This document shows, one piece after another, positions 1 through 9,226 of a stretch of 64,000 nt of DNA (the stretch's first letter is position 1; each line of letters begins with the position of its first letter). The notes under the pieces were generated by a model. It saw only the letters and a program-made list of their open reading frames with translations, was not told the DNA's origin and searched no databases. The stretch comes from an uncultured Candidatus Melainabacteria bacterium (lineage in GTDB: Bacteria; Cyanobacteriota; Vampirovibrionia; Gastranaerophilales; Gastranaerophilaceae), in contig CAKVDZ010000002.1 of NCBI GenBank assembly GCA_934728585.1, positions 124,001-188,000 of the forward strand, in the 5' to 3' direction. The translations under genes were made by a program, and so were the position numbers.

Positions 1-1510
1 CTGCAATTTTTAGAGTTGGAATAATGCCCGAACCTGCAGTTAATAACCAAATCGGAATAGATGCTGTACATAAAATACCATCTTGGATTAACAATTCAGC
101 CCACATTTGCGAAGCCCTGTAATCTTCAACTCGTTTTGCAATATCATTATCTACACCAAACGCTGCATAATAAGAATTATCATAATCTTTTTTTAAATCT
201 TGTAAGTTTGCATTACCTAAAGCATTTTTTGTATTTTGGTTTAGGCGTTTTGCATACTTATTAGCCATTTTTTGAAGAACTTGATATTTTTCATCAAGAG
301 AGGATTTTTCATCAATTTTGTAATTCTTCATCGTTTTCTTAAGTTCTTCTTTACCAGCTTGAACATTACCTTTGCCTACAAATTCAGCAAACGCTTTAAG
401 GTTACGCTCATACATTTGTTTTCTTGTTTCAGCAATAACAGGCACTGAGCAAGAATGAGAATATATTAATTTGTCTGCTAAAGGTTTTCCTTTAACTAAA
501 TCAGAAACTGAATTTTTAAAGTTATGCTCAACTGTTGTGCACAAAGACGCTAAAACAAATTTTTCTTCTTTTTCTTGATATTTAGCGATTAATTCAGGGT
601 CATAGTCTATGTTAAATATTTCCTTAAACTTTTTGTTATATTCTTTTGTACCGATAGTTTTATTTAATTCTGATACTTGATTTTTGAACTTTTCAATGTC
701 TTCTCTTACAAGTTTAGCTTGGTTTTTAGAGCCCCACAATTTGCGAATTGATTCACCGATTTTTGCACTCCAACCATCATAATCTTGTTGTTGTTTCAAA
801 GATTTTTCAGCTTTTTGTACAGTTTTTTGTAAAGTTTTTGTCGTATAAGTTTGAGTTGTTTTTATATCAGCAGATTTGAGTTCATTGCGTTCTGCTGGAG
901 TAATAGATGCCTTGTTTTCAATAGCTTGAACAAACGCACCTGAAATTTTATTCAATTGTTTTGCTTTTACAGGTAACAATACCGTATCAAATTGTTCATC
1001 TAATTCTTCCTCAAAGCGAGTTTTATAGTGTTCAGTTTGAACACCTACACGTTTGCCAATTGTAGCTAATCTATTAACAAGACCATTTATTGCATCTTTT
1101 CGAGTTTCTTTTGAGTTGCCAACCTCAGCACAAATTGCACCAATCAAAGAATGTTTTGTTTGTAATTTGTCATAGGCTTTTATAGTAGGAATAATATTTT
1201 TATCGTCAATTTTTGCATATGCCTTTTTAAATTCATCGGAAGAAATTGCCACCACATTAGATTTTATGGCAATATTAATATCATTTGCTATCTCTTGCCC
1301 TTGTTCAAAACGATTTTTCTTTTTTGCACCAAAAGAAATATTTGAAATTGAGTCAATTAGAGAAGTTGTAGGAATATTCTTCAGTTCAAAAGTATCCTTT
1401 TGAAGATTTGTTCTAATATGAGGTTCCGACACTAAAAAGTCAGGTTTCGCCATTTCGAACCTGTTCTTTATACTAGTATTATTAGTAACAATTGGATTAA
1501 TTTTTAGCAT
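1..1510 (-). CDS. Large protein of unknown function, C-terminus cut by the window edge
   Basis: An uninterrupted reading frame of 503 codons runs from an ATG at 1510 to base 1 without a stop, so the C-terminus lies outside the window. I do not recognise the family. The visible part is rich in Lys, Glu and Gln and looks largely helical. A hydrophobic stretch begins just before the cut (WLLTAGSGIIPTLKIA). The N-terminus (MLKINPIV) is followed at residues 58-64 by ISFGAKK. This resembles the start of the protein at 23117-24601 (MLINSVNS, then VAFRGLF at 52-58), so the two may share a short targeting or family signature. A later in-frame Met (residue 20) is an alternative start. The gene is divergent from the histidine phosphatase at 1660. 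Confidence 0.75.
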   Translation of the reverse strand, partial: MLKINPIVTNNTSIKNRFEMAKPDFLVSEPHIRTNLQKDTFELKNIPTTSLIDSISNISFGAKKKNRFEQGQEIANDINIAIKSNVVAISSDEFKKAYAKIDDKNIIPTIKAYDKLQTKHSLIGAICAEVGNSKETRKDAINGLVNRLATIGKRVGVQTEHYKTRFEEELDEQFDTVLLPVKAKQLNKISGAFVQAIENKASITPAERNELKSADIKTTQTYTTKTLQKTVQKAEKSLKQQQDYDGWSAKIGESIRKLWGSKNQAKLVREDIEKFKNQVSELNKTIGTKEYNKKFKEIFNIDYDPELIAKYQEKEEKFVLASLCTTVEHNFKNSVSDLVKGKPLADKLIYSHSCSVPVIAETRKQMYERNLKAFAEFVGKGNVQAGKEELKKTMKNYKIDEKSSLDEKYQVLQKMANKYAKRLNQNTKNALGNANLQDLKKDYDNSYYAAFGVDNDIAKRVEDYRASQMWAELLIQDGILCTASIPIWLLTAGSGIIPTLKIA

Positions 1511-1659
1511 GCAAAAAACGATATATTCCTACCTATGTCATGTTGAAGTTCCCTAAAAATAAATTTTGCGCTTTTTCACGATTTCATTACAAATTTGTTA
1601 CAATTCACATTTAAAACTATATTTTGTTATGCTATTATTAAAAAACCAAAGGGGAATAT

Positions 1660-2280
1660 ATGTTTAAACGCAAATGTAAAATAACTTTTATCGCACACGG
1701 CTCTACAATCTATTCTGAAGAAAACAGAATCTCTGATAAACTAGAATATCCACCAATAAATGAAAATGGTGAAGAAGAAATTCAAAAAATTGTCGAATTC
1801 ATTCAAAAACGAGGTGTAAAAACTAATAAAATTTATACAAGCCCTGCATTATCTTGTGTTCAGAGCGCAGAAATTATTGCAGAAGAATTAAAACAAGATT
1901 TTGTGGTTCTTGACGAACTTACAAACAGAAAATGCGGTATTTGGAGCGGTTTAACTTTCAATGAAATTGAAAAAAAATATCCTGAAATGATTGACGATTT
2001 TCACAACAATCCACTAAGTTTTTGCCCTGCTAATGGCGAAGATATTAACTCTTTCGACGTTAGAGTTGACAAAATTATAAACAAAATAATTGAAGATAAT
2101 ATCAGAGGTAGGGTTATTCTTGTAACTCACCCATCAATTATTCAAGCTGCAATAAAAAACGCATTAAATATTCCAGCGGAAAACCAACATAAAATATATA
2201 TAAAACCAGCTTCTGCTACTCAAATAAGTTACTTTATTAATTGGGCTAGTATTGTATATTCAGGATATGTTCCTGTTTAG
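1660..2280 (+). CDS. Histidine phosphatase superfamily protein with altered RHG motif
   Basis: At 206 residues this has the length and order of motifs of the phosphoglycerate-mutase-like histidine phosphatases. The N-terminal strand ends in FIAHGST (residues 10-16), then come YTSPALSCVQSAEII, the acid-loop region NRKCGIWSGLTFNEIE and the second histidine in VTHPSII. The family normally starts with RHG; here Arg is replaced by Ala (A12-H13-G14). The phosphate-accepting His is kept but one phosphate-binding Arg is lost, so activity could be reduced or the substrate changed. A good SD (AAAGGGG) precedes the ATG. The gene ends 8 bases before the membrane protein gene, so the two are probably cotranscribed; a role in surface-sugar metabolism would be inference from that neighbour and nearby manC. 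Confidence 0.8.
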   Translation: MFKRKCKITFIAHGSTIYSEENRISDKLEYPPINENGEEEIQKIVEFIQKRGVKTNKIYTSPALSCVQSAEIIAEELKQDFVVLDELTNRKCGIWSGLTFNEIEKKYPEMIDDFHNNPLSFCPANGEDINSFDVRVDKIINKIIEDNIRGRVILVTHPSIIQAAIKNALNIPAENQHKIYIKPASATQISYFINWASIVYSGYVPV

Positions 2281-2288
2281 GAGTTAAA

Positions 2289-4403
2289 ATGCTACTTTTT
2301 ATAGTATCTTTTATTTTAATATTTGCATCAAGTTACCTCTTAACTTCATTATTAGATAAAAATTCACCAAAAGGCTTTGCATATATATTTTTAATAGCGT
2401 TTGCTCAAATTGTTTTGAGTATGGAAATTTTATCAATACCAAAACAAATAAAAGAATTACCTTTTATTAGTATTAACGCTATATTTTTTATAATCTCGTT
2501 GAGTATTTGGAAAATTTTTGGTTCTTCACTTTGGCAACCAAAAATTAAAGGGTTTTTAAACAGGCTAAAAAATTCTTTAATACTAGATAAATCTCTTGTT
2601 GTTTTACTTCTTTGTTGGATTTATTTTGTTTTAATTTCATTATTCTTCATAATAGTTTTACCAGCATCAACAGCCGATGGAAGAATTTATCACGTTACAA
2701 GAAGCATTATTTATGTATTAAACCATTCTCTTGCGCATTTTGAAGCTTCAAATATTCGTTCTTTAGTATTTCCGTTTAATTCTGAAATTCTCTATGCTTG
2801 GATTATCTTATTTACTAAAAAACAGATGTGTCTTGGGATTTTTTCATTTTTAGGATATCTACTAACTTGTCTAAGTTCCTATAAAATAATACGAAATTTA
2901 GGTTTTTCAATGAGAAAAACTCTTTGGGTTCTATTAATTTTTAGTTCTTTTGCAAGTGTTATCGTTACTTGTGTTGAAACAGAAACTGATTTGATTATTT
3001 CAGGCTTAATAACCCTATCCATTTGGTTATTTTTAGAAAGTTTAAAATCAAATTCCAACAAAACACTTTACATGTCATCTCTTGCCTATGCAATAGCTGT
3101 GGGAGTTAAAACTACAGCAATACTAATCATTCCAGCTTGCACAGTTCTTTTTATTTTGTTTTCAATTAAAAATAAAAATTTCAAAAACTTTTTCAAATTT
3201 TTGCTATTTGCACTTGTGAATTTTTTAATATTTTCATCATTCAATTATATTCAAAATTTTATTAATTATGGTGATTTTTTGGGTACCGTAGGTAATAATT
3301 ACCTACACAAAAATCGTTGGGGGTTAAGAGGAACTCTAGCAAGCTTTTTAAAATATTTTAAGATGTTTTTTGATTTTTCTGGAACAAAATTAAATGAAAT
3401 TACTGTACCCGCGTTAACAACAATATTTTCAAAAATATTTTATATTTTTAATTTACAAGATGTACCTGATGGTAACTTTTCTGCACCAAAATTTGTATAT
3501 AACAGTATTCTAATAGGAATCCATACAGGTTGTGGCATTTTAAGTTTTTTATTAATTCTACCATGCTGGGTAAGTTCATTGATAGCACCCGTATTTTTAC
3601 ATAGAAGAAAAGTCTATGTTTTAGGATTTTTCGGGTTAACTTTACTGATAAACCTTTTAACTTTTTCATACTTGCTCGCATTTATGACTTTTAATATTAG
3701 ATTTTTCACAACATTAATTTTAATATCCTCACCATTTTTAATTTATTCATACTTTAAATCAAATAAAAATTTGCTAAAATGGATATACATTTTTGTGACT
3801 TGTTTTTATTTAATATTTGTGACAAATAATGTATTTTCAAGACCGCTAAATACAACTTTAAAAGAGATTAAGAATTCTGGAATAAAACAATTACGTACTG
3901 ATTACAGTTGTGTAAGGTACAGACCTCATACATTGAAACTTTATGAATGCAAATTAAACCTTGCATTAGAAGAATATTTCAATAAACCTGAATACAAAAT
4001 TTTGTTTTTCAACAGTGAAACTAGCGAAATAATGTATAATTTAGTGAAAAATTTGCAAGGACATCACTACGACTTAAGAAATATTGAAAACTACAAATCA
4101 ATAGATTTTGATAAATATGATGTAATAATAGTACCTACCTACGGTCAACAAATCACAGGTTTTAAACAATATTCTCCAAACAGACTGGAAATATTAGATA
4201 AAAATACAGAATTTACCTGTTATTATATTGGTCCTCAAAATAAAATTTTATCAAAAGAACTTCTAACAGGCAATAGTCCTGTTTTATATCAACTTTGCAG
4301 AATGAACGATTATAAATTTTTAAAGAAGCACAAGGATTTTACTATCCTCGGAGATATAAATATTTACACAATATTAATCAACAAAAATACCTTTACTGAT
4401 TAA
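2289..4403 (+). CDS. Multi-pass membrane protein, probable GT-C type glycosyltransferase
   Basis: The 704-residue product has about ten or more hydrophobic segments, starting with a membrane helix at residues 2-20, and a soluble C-terminal part of roughly 180 residues. A first extracytoplasmic loop carries TADGRIYHVTRSIIYVLNHS. This matches the pattern of an acidic residue followed by YHxxR and an N-x-S-x-A-H-F/Y segment that I associate with ArnT/PMT-like GT-C enzymes, which transfer sugars from lipid-linked donors on the outer face of the membrane. The SD AGGAG sits 6 bases before the ATG. The acceptor cannot be read from sequence. Position after a phosphatase and next to manC suggests surface glycan assembly. 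A polymerase or flippase role is the main alternative. Confidence 0.6.
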   Translation: MLLFIVSFILIFASSYLLTSLLDKNSPKGFAYIFLIAFAQIVLSMEILSIPKQIKELPFISINAIFFIISLSIWKIFGSSLWQPKIKGFLNRLKNSLILDKSLVVLLLCWIYFVLISLFFIIVLPASTADGRIYHVTRSIIYVLNHSLAHFEASNIRSLVFPFNSEILYAWIILFTKKQMCLGIFSFLGYLLTCLSSYKIIRNLGFSMRKTLWVLLIFSSFASVIVTCVETETDLIISGLITLSIWLFLESLKSNSNKTLYMSSLAYAIAVGVKTTAILIIPACTVLFILFSIKNKNFKNFFKFLLFALVNFLIFSSFNYIQNFINYGDFLGTVGNNYLHKNRWGLRGTLASFLKYFKMFFDFSGTKLNEITVPALTTIFSKIFYIFNLQDVPDGNFSAPKFVYNSILIGIHTGCGILSFLLILPCWVSSLIAPVFLHRRKVYVLGFFGLTLLINLLTFSYLLAFMTFNIRFFTTLILISSPFLIYSYFKSNKNLLKWIYIFVTCFYLIFVTNNVFSRPLNTTLKEIKNSGIKQLRTDYSCVRYRPHTLKLYECKLNLALEEYFNKPEYKILFFNSETSEIMYNLVKNLQGHHYDLRNIENYKSIDFDKYDVIIVPTYGQQITGFKQYSPNRLEILDKNTEFTCYYIGPQNKILSKELLTGNSPVLYQLCRMNDYKFLKKHKDFTILGDINIYTILINKNTFTD

Positions 4404-4419
4404 AGAATATAGTGTTTAG

Positions 4420-5814
4420 TTATGATCTACCATACATATCCTCATATCTGATAATATCTTCTTCTAACAAAATACTACCTTGTTGAAGTTCAATAATTTC
4501 AACATCATCGTCTGAAAGATTTTGTAAAGAGTGTTTTTCGCCAATTGCGATATCCACACTTTGACCAACTGAAAGATGTAATGTTTCATCACCTTTCAAT
4601 ACTGTTGCATTACCATAAGCTACAACCCAGTGTTCTGCACGATGGTTGTGAGATTGAAGTGACAATTTTTGACCAGCGTTAACGTGAATTTTCTTTGTCA
4701 AAAATCCATCACCAGATGCGATACAAGTATAATAGCCCCAAGGTCTGAAAACAGTTTTGTGAACCTTGTGAGTATCGTCGTCCATTTTCTTTAAACGTTC
4801 ATATATTTTTTTAACATCTTGTGTATTATTTGTTTTACACGCTAAAACAGCATCTTCTGTTTCAACAATAACTGTATCTTCCAAACCAATTGTTGCAACA
4901 AGTTTTGAAGAAGAATAAGCAAACGAATTTTTTGAACCCTCGTCCATAACGTTTCCAATAAACACGTTTCCGTTTGCGTCTTTTTCACTTACATCATAAA
5001 TTGCTTGCCAAGAACCTATGTCGTTCCAATCACTTTCTAGTTTTACTAAAGCAATTTTGTTTGATTTTTCCATAACAGCATAATCAACTGAAATACTTGG
5101 CATTTTGTTAAACGCTTCAAATGAGATATCTGAAGAATTAGAAAAATCAAATTCATTCAACAAACCAAAGATTTCTGGATTTGCTTTTTCCAATTCACTC
5201 AAGAAAGTTGAAGCCTTAAACATAAAAATACCGCTATTCCAGTAATAAGTACCCTCATCTATATATTTTTGTGCAGTTTCAGCATCTGGTTTTTCAACAA
5301 ATTGTTTAACCTTAAAACCGTCACAAATTTTTTCATCTTCAACGTTTATGTAACCATAACCAGTTTCAGGATATGATGGTTGAATACCAAAAGTTACAAT
5401 ATAACCTTCTTTGGCAATTTTTTCACCACGCATAACAGTTGTTTTGAATGCGCCTAAATCTCTAATTAATGGGTCTGATGGAGCAACAACTATAACTGGA
5501 TCTTCTTCTTTTGAGATTGTTTGAATGTACTTAGTTGCAACAGCAATAGCTGGTGCAGTATTTTTAGCAACAGGTTCAGCTAAAACTTTTGCCTTTTTAC
5601 TCAAAGCTTGAAGTTGATATTTTACATTTGAAACATGCTTTGTATTAGTAATACTTATAATATTTTCTGATGGAGCAAAGCAAGCCAATCTTTCAAAAGT
5701 TGATTGGATTAAACTCTTTTCCATATTCAAATTCAACAATTGTTTGGGGTAAAGTTCCCTAGACAAAGGCCATAATCTACTTCCTGAACCACCAGCTAAT
5801 ATTAATCCATACAT
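4420..5814 (-). CDS. manC: Mannose-1-phosphate guanylyltransferase / mannose-6-phosphate isomerase
   Basis: This bifunctional cytoplasmic enzyme converts fructose-6-P to mannose-6-P and makes GDP-mannose from mannose-1-P and GTP. The nucleotidyltransferase signature LAGGSGSRLWPLSRELYPKQ fills residues 6-25. A left-handed helix and cupin isomerase domain follows from about residue 345, containing RPWGYY, the metal-binding SHNHRAEHW and a DDVEIIELQQG strand. At 464 residues it is the normal length for type II PMI/GMP proteins. The SD TAGGAG precedes the ATG at 5814. It converges with the GT-C-like gene, and GDP-mannose probably feeds cell-surface polysaccharide. No other GDP-sugar gene is adjacent. 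Confidence 0.95.
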   Translation of the reverse strand: MYGLILAGGSGSRLWPLSRELYPKQLLNLNMEKSLIQSTFERLACFAPSENIISITNTKHVSNVKYQLQALSKKAKVLAEPVAKNTAPAIAVATKYIQTISKEEDPVIVVAPSDPLIRDLGAFKTTVMRGEKIAKEGYIVTFGIQPSYPETGYGYINVEDEKICDGFKVKQFVEKPDAETAQKYIDEGTYYWNSGIFMFKASTFLSELEKANPEIFGLLNEFDFSNSSDISFEAFNKMPSISVDYAVMEKSNKIALVKLESDWNDIGSWQAIYDVSEKDANGNVFIGNVMDEGSKNSFAYSSSKLVATIGLEDTVIVETEDAVLACKTNNTQDVKKIYERLKKMDDDTHKVHKTVFRPWGYYTCIASGDGFLTKKIHVNAGQKLSLQSHNHRAEHWVVAYGNATVLKGDETLHLSVGQSVDIAIGEKHSLQNLSDDDVEIIELQQGSILLEEDIIRYEDMYGRS

Positions 5815-5916
5815 AATTTTCTCCTATATTTCTATAAAAATATAATACCAAAAACAAAAATATAAACAAATCTTAATCTGGTACTTGAATTTAGATTATG
5901 TTTCAAATAAGATTAT

Positions 5917-5940
5917 TTTACAGGCTTTGGCACCTGTAAA
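5917..5940 (+). promoter_or_regulatory. Inverted repeat in the rplS leader
   Basis: TTTACAGG and CCTGTAAA form a perfect 8-bp stem around an 8-base loop, 50 bases before the rplS ATG. No T-run follows, so it is not a classical terminator. A ribosomal-protein leader that binds L19 is possible, but I cannot match it to a known structure. Confidence 0.4.
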
Positions 5941-5990
5941 TTTCGCAACCTGAAAAATAATAAAGACATTGAAGATAAAGGAATGGAAAG

Positions 5991-6347
5991 ATGAAAAATC
6001 CGATTATTGAAAATTTAGAAAACGGCTTCAAAAAAGCTGAAATTCCTCAAATGAACCCTGGCGATACAGTAAAAGTATTCGTTAGAATCGTTGAAGGAAA
6101 CAAAGAAAGAACCCAAGCATTTGAAGGTACTGTTATTAAAGACAGAGGCGAAGGTTTAAATAAAACAATCACTGTAAGAAAAGTATTCCAAGGTGTTGGT
6201 GTAGAACGTGTATTCTTAATCCACTCTCCAAGAATTGAAAAAATCCAAGTTCTAAGACGTGGTGACGTTAGACGTGCTAAATTGTACTACTTAAGAGAAC
6301 GTTCTGGTAAAGCAACTCGTATTAAGGAAAAAATTGAAAAAAGATAG
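5991..6347 (+). CDS. rplS: 50S ribosomal protein L19
   Basis: L19 sits at the 30S-50S interface. The 118-residue sequence carries the family hallmarks NPGDTVKVFVRIVEGNKERT, an EGTVIKDRGEGLNKTITVRK block and VERVFLIHSPRIEKIQVLRR, and ends with the basic YLRERSGKATRIKEK. Length is typical. The SD AAAGGAATGGAAAG is close to the ATG. The last 14 bases overlap the start of the downstream GTPase gene, which implies translational coupling. A 24-base inverted repeat in the leader may control the operon. Confidence 0.97.
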   Translation: MKNPIIENLENGFKKAEIPQMNPGDTVKVFVRIVEGNKERTQAFEGTVIKDRGEGLNKTITVRKVFQGVGVERVFLIHSPRIEKIQVLRRGDVRRAKLYYLRERSGKATRIKEKIEKR

Positions 6348-7188
6348 TCATATTCACTGGTATCCAGGGCATATTGCTAAAGCTGAAAGACAGCTAAAAG
6401 AAAAATTAAATCTTTGCGATGTCGTTATTGAAGTTTTAGATGCAAGAATCCCGTTTAGCAGTACATATAACAACATTAACTCATTATTAGGCGGGAAACC
6501 TCGCCTAATTTTGTTAAATAAGGCTGATTTGGCAGACAGAAACGAACTTAAACTCTTTATTACTAAAATAAAAGAAAGTTCTGGGTGCGAAGTCATGGTT
6601 ACTGATGCAAAAAATTCAAAAGATTTAGCACCAATTATCAAAAAGACACTAGATTTAGCTGAGCCAAAAATTCAAGCCCTTATGGCAAAAGGATTATTAC
6701 GCAGACCTGCTAGAGTTATGGTTGTAGGTATGCCAAATGTAGGTAAATCAAGCGTAATTAACAAACTTACAAAATCTTCTAAAACAAAAATAGGTGCTCG
6801 TGCTGGGATTACACGTCAACAACAATGGGTTAGAATTAACAAAGACCTTGATTTGTTAGACACTCCAGGGATTATTCCCATGCGACAAGATGACCAAGAA
6901 GCAGCAACAAAACTCGCTTTTGTAAACTCTGTTTCTGAAAATGCTTATGACAATGAAACAGTAGCGCAAGAATTGTTAAACATTCTTTCTAGAAAATATT
7001 TAAAACAAATCCAAGAATACTACAATGTTGAAGATTTAACTCTTGAAAATATTGCTAAAAGTAGAAATTGGATAATTTCTAATGCGCAACCAGACATTGA
7101 ACGAACAGCAACTTTTGTTTTAAAAAATTTCCGCGACGGTAAAATAGGAAAATTTATTTTAGATGAACTCGAACCACAATCTATTTGA
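6334..7188 (+). CDS. rbgA: Ribosome biogenesis GTPase RbgA (YlqF)
   Basis: RbgA acts late in 50S subunit assembly. This protein shows the circularly permuted GTPase order: G4 NKAD at residues 62-65, G1 GMPNVGKSS at 132-140 and G3 DTPG at 176-179. The N-terminal WYPGHIAKAERQL is the classic YlqF opening. The start is TTG at 6334, with AAGGAAAA just upstream inside the rplS coding region; there is no better ATG ahead of the WYPGH motif. The C-terminal helical domain seems complete at 284 residues. The next gene, rnhB, starts inside its last 26 bases. The rplS-rbgA-rnhB order is a known bacterial arrangement. Confidence 0.95.
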   Translation: MKKDSHIHWYPGHIAKAERQLKEKLNLCDVVIEVLDARIPFSSTYNNINSLLGGKPRLILLNKADLADRNELKLFITKIKESSGCEVMVTDAKNSKDLAPIIKKTLDLAEPKIQALMAKGLLRRPARVMVVGMPNVGKSSVINKLTKSSKTKIGARAGITRQQQWVRINKDLDLLDTPGIIPMRQDDQEAATKLAFVNSVSENAYDNETVAQELLNILSRKYLKQIQEYYNVEDLTLENIAKSRNWIISNAQPDIERTATFVLKNFRDGKIGKFILDELEPQSI

Positions 7189-7834
7189 ATTTGATAAATC
7201 ACTAAATATAGATTTTTTGATTGGAACAGATGAGGCTGGTAGAGGCCCCGCATCAGGCGGAGTTTTCGCATCTGCTGTATATATAAATAATTTTGATATA
7301 GAAAAAGATTTGTCAAAATTGAATGATTCAAAAAAACTTTCTGCTAAAACAAGAGAAGAACTTTACGATGTAATTTTAAACAACACAATCAACTCGACTG
7401 TTTGTGTTGAAGTTGCAGAGATTGAAAAATATAATATTTTAAATTGCTCACTAAAAGCTATGAAATTGGCTTGTGAAAATGTAATAAGTAATATAATTAT
7501 AGACGAGGTAAATAATTTCAATTACAAATTGCTTACCATTGTTGACGGAAATCAGTTAATAAGAAATTACACATACCCACAAAAATGGGTTAAAAAAGGT
7601 GATGCGACTTCAGCCTCAATTGCTGGTGCAAGCATTTTGGCAAAAGTTTCGCGTGATAGATATATGCAAAAACTTCACGAGGAATTTCCACAATATAACT
7701 GGGCAAAAAACGCAGGATATCTAACTAAAGAGCATATTGAAGCAATAAAAAAATATGGTCCTTGCAAATATCATCGTTTGTCATTTTTAAAAAATATTTT
7801 ATCAGAACAACCCAAACAAATGAGTTTACTATAA
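7163..7834 (+). CDS. rnhB: Ribonuclease HII
   Basis: RNase HII cleaves the RNA strand of RNA-DNA hybrids and starts removal of single ribonucleotides from DNA. The signature IGTDEAGRGPASGG places catalytic D23 and E24. A later Asp lies in LTIVDGNQL, and SASIAGASILAKVSRDRYM is the conserved C-terminal helix. Length (223) is typical. The ATG at 7163 overlaps the rbgA end by 26 bases, and the stop overlaps the ATG of the metalloprotease gene (TAATG). A second type-2 RNase H (HIII-like) is encoded at 56390-57031, so the two paralogues coexist in one window. Confidence 0.96.
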   Translation: MNSNHNLFEFDKSLNIDFLIGTDEAGRGPASGGVFASAVYINNFDIEKDLSKLNDSKKLSAKTREELYDVILNNTINSTVCVEVAEIEKYNILNCSLKAMKLACENVISNIIIDEVNNFNYKLLTIVDGNQLIRNYTYPQKWVKKGDATSASIAGASILAKVSRDRYMQKLHEEFPQYNWAKNAGYLTKEHIEAIKKYGPCKYHRLSFLKNILSEQPKQMSLL

Positions 7835-8391
7835 TGACAATTTCAGCAAACATCGACAAATATATAAAAGACTCATTAATTAATAGCAAAGTTTGCAGAT
7901 TTAACAAATCAACAGTGAGCGTTTTTATCACAAAAATTGTTGCAAACATGCCAGACTCGCAAAAACAAGATTGTTATTTTGCAGTAAGACAAGCTATGCA
8001 AATTTGGAACAAGTTTGCACCTGTTAATTTTATAGAAAACAACAATCAAAATGCAGATATAATCATTAATTGGACAAAAGTTGGAATAAAAAACGAGGGG
8101 AATTGCAAATATAGAAGCATTATTGCAAATGAAATCAAGGCTATCACAATTGAAATAGGTTTGCCAAACGAGTATTCACCCAAAGTTGTAAATAATTCAA
8201 CGATTTTACACACTTGTCTGCACGAATTTGGACACGCGCTAGGGCTTGGACACGGTGTAGATACAGATGATTTAATGTTTGTACCACATCAAAAAACACT
8301 CAATACACCAAGCGAAAATGATTTATTTGTGCTAAATTTATTGTACAAAAACCAAATTGGCACAACTTTTGAATATCTTGTCAGATATTAA
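7834..8391 (+). CDS. Matrixin-like zinc metalloprotease, small, no visible signal peptide
   Basis: The 185-residue product carries a complete metzincin zinc site HEFGHALGLGH (residues 130-140) and a Met-turn candidate DLMF (Met148). It also has the upstream matrixin-type block QIWNKFAPVNFIEN. The catalytic Glu is E131. This supports a matrixin-family peptidase. No signal peptide, propeptide or membrane segment is visible, which is unusual for a matrixin. The ATG at 7834 overlaps the rnhB stop, so translation is probably coupled; an upstream extension to 7762 would run inside rnhB and lacks a better start. Substrate unknown. Its stop overlaps the convergent rsmI stop region by 4 bases. Confidence 0.85.
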   Translation: MTISANIDKYIKDSLINSKVCRFNKSTVSVFITKIVANMPDSQKQDCYFAVRQAMQIWNKFAPVNFIENNNQNADIIINWTKVGIKNEGNCKYRSIIANEIKAITIEIGLPNEYSPKVVNNSTILHTCLHEFGHALGLGHGVDTDDLMFVPHQKTLNTPSENDLFVLNLLYKNQIGTTFEYLVRY

Positions 8392-9191
8392 TATAACAAA
8401 CTTTTTATGTCGTTTTTGTTCAAATTATAAAGTGAAGAAAGAATTATTGAGATTTCTTTTGACTTAAAGCCTTGCTGTTTCAAAATTTCAATTTTATCTT
8501 TAAATTCTGCCATATCAGAACCTTTTTGAGCAAAAGTCATAGCAACGATTTCGCCTTTAACCTCCTCGCTAAAATGTGTTATAACATTTGAAATATCATC
8601 AATAACAATTTCTTCAAAAAGTTTTGTAAGTTCTCTGCCAACTGCTACTTTAATTTCAGGCGCAATAGCTTTTATAGTTTTTAAAGTTTTAACCAAACGA
8701 TTTGGCGACTCGTAGAATACCATATTTGAAAACTTATGCGCGCTGTATAAATCTTGAATTTGTTTTTCTGTTTTTGGCAAAAATCCTACAAATGTATATT
8801 CTTCAGTATCTCTTGGAACTTGTGATAAAAACGTTGAAACAGCGCAAGATCCAGTTAACGAGGTTGTTGCAATATTATTTTTGCGCAATTCTTCTAATAA
8901 AACTGCTCCAGGGTCGCAAATAAGCGGAGTTCCAGCGTCTGATACAAGCGCAATAGTTTTGCCAGAGTTTAATAAATCCAACATCATAGAAACACGTTCG
9001 CGCTCATTGTACTTATGATATGAAACAGTTTTTGTCTTTATATCGTAATGATTTAGTAATTTTTGCGTAACACGAGAATCCTCACACGCAATAATATCTA
9101 CTTCTTTCATAATCTCAATTGCACGAAGCGTAATATCCTTGATGTTTCCAATCGGAGTTGGAATTATATAAAACTGAAATTTTCTAGCCAT
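8388..9191 (-). CDS. rsmI: 16S rRNA (cytidine(1402)-2'-O)-methyltransferase
   Basis: RsmI methylates the 2'-O of C1402 in the decoding centre of 16S rRNA using SAM. The sequence shows the tetrapyrrole-methylase fold signatures: YIIPTPIGNIKDITLRAI at the N-terminus, ACEDSRVTQKLL, YHKYNERER, the SAM-binding LVSDAGTPLICDPG and FYESPNRLVKTL. Length (267) is normal for RsmI without extra domains. The gene is convergent with the matrixin gene and overlaps its end by 4 bases. Upstream lies the broken prepilin gene on the same strand. Confidence 0.95.
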   Translation of the reverse strand: MARKFQFYIIPTPIGNIKDITLRAIEIMKEVDIIACEDSRVTQKLLNHYDIKTKTVSYHKYNERERVSMMLDLLNSGKTIALVSDAGTPLICDPGAVLLEELRKNNIATTSLTGSCAVSTFLSQVPRDTEEYTFVGFLPKTEKQIQDLYSAHKFSNMVFYESPNRLVKTLKTIKAIAPEIKVAVGRELTKLFEEIVIDDISNVITHFSEEVKGEIVAMTFAQKGSDMAEFKDKIEILKQQGFKSKEISIILSSLYNLNKNDIKSLLY

Positions 9192-9226
9192 AAAAGCATC
9201 TTAAAACAAAATTAGAGTAACATCAA

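Noticed and set aside
61..264. Plus-strand ORF at the left edge
   Set aside because: Antisense to a 503-codon open frame on the minus strand that has coherent codon use.
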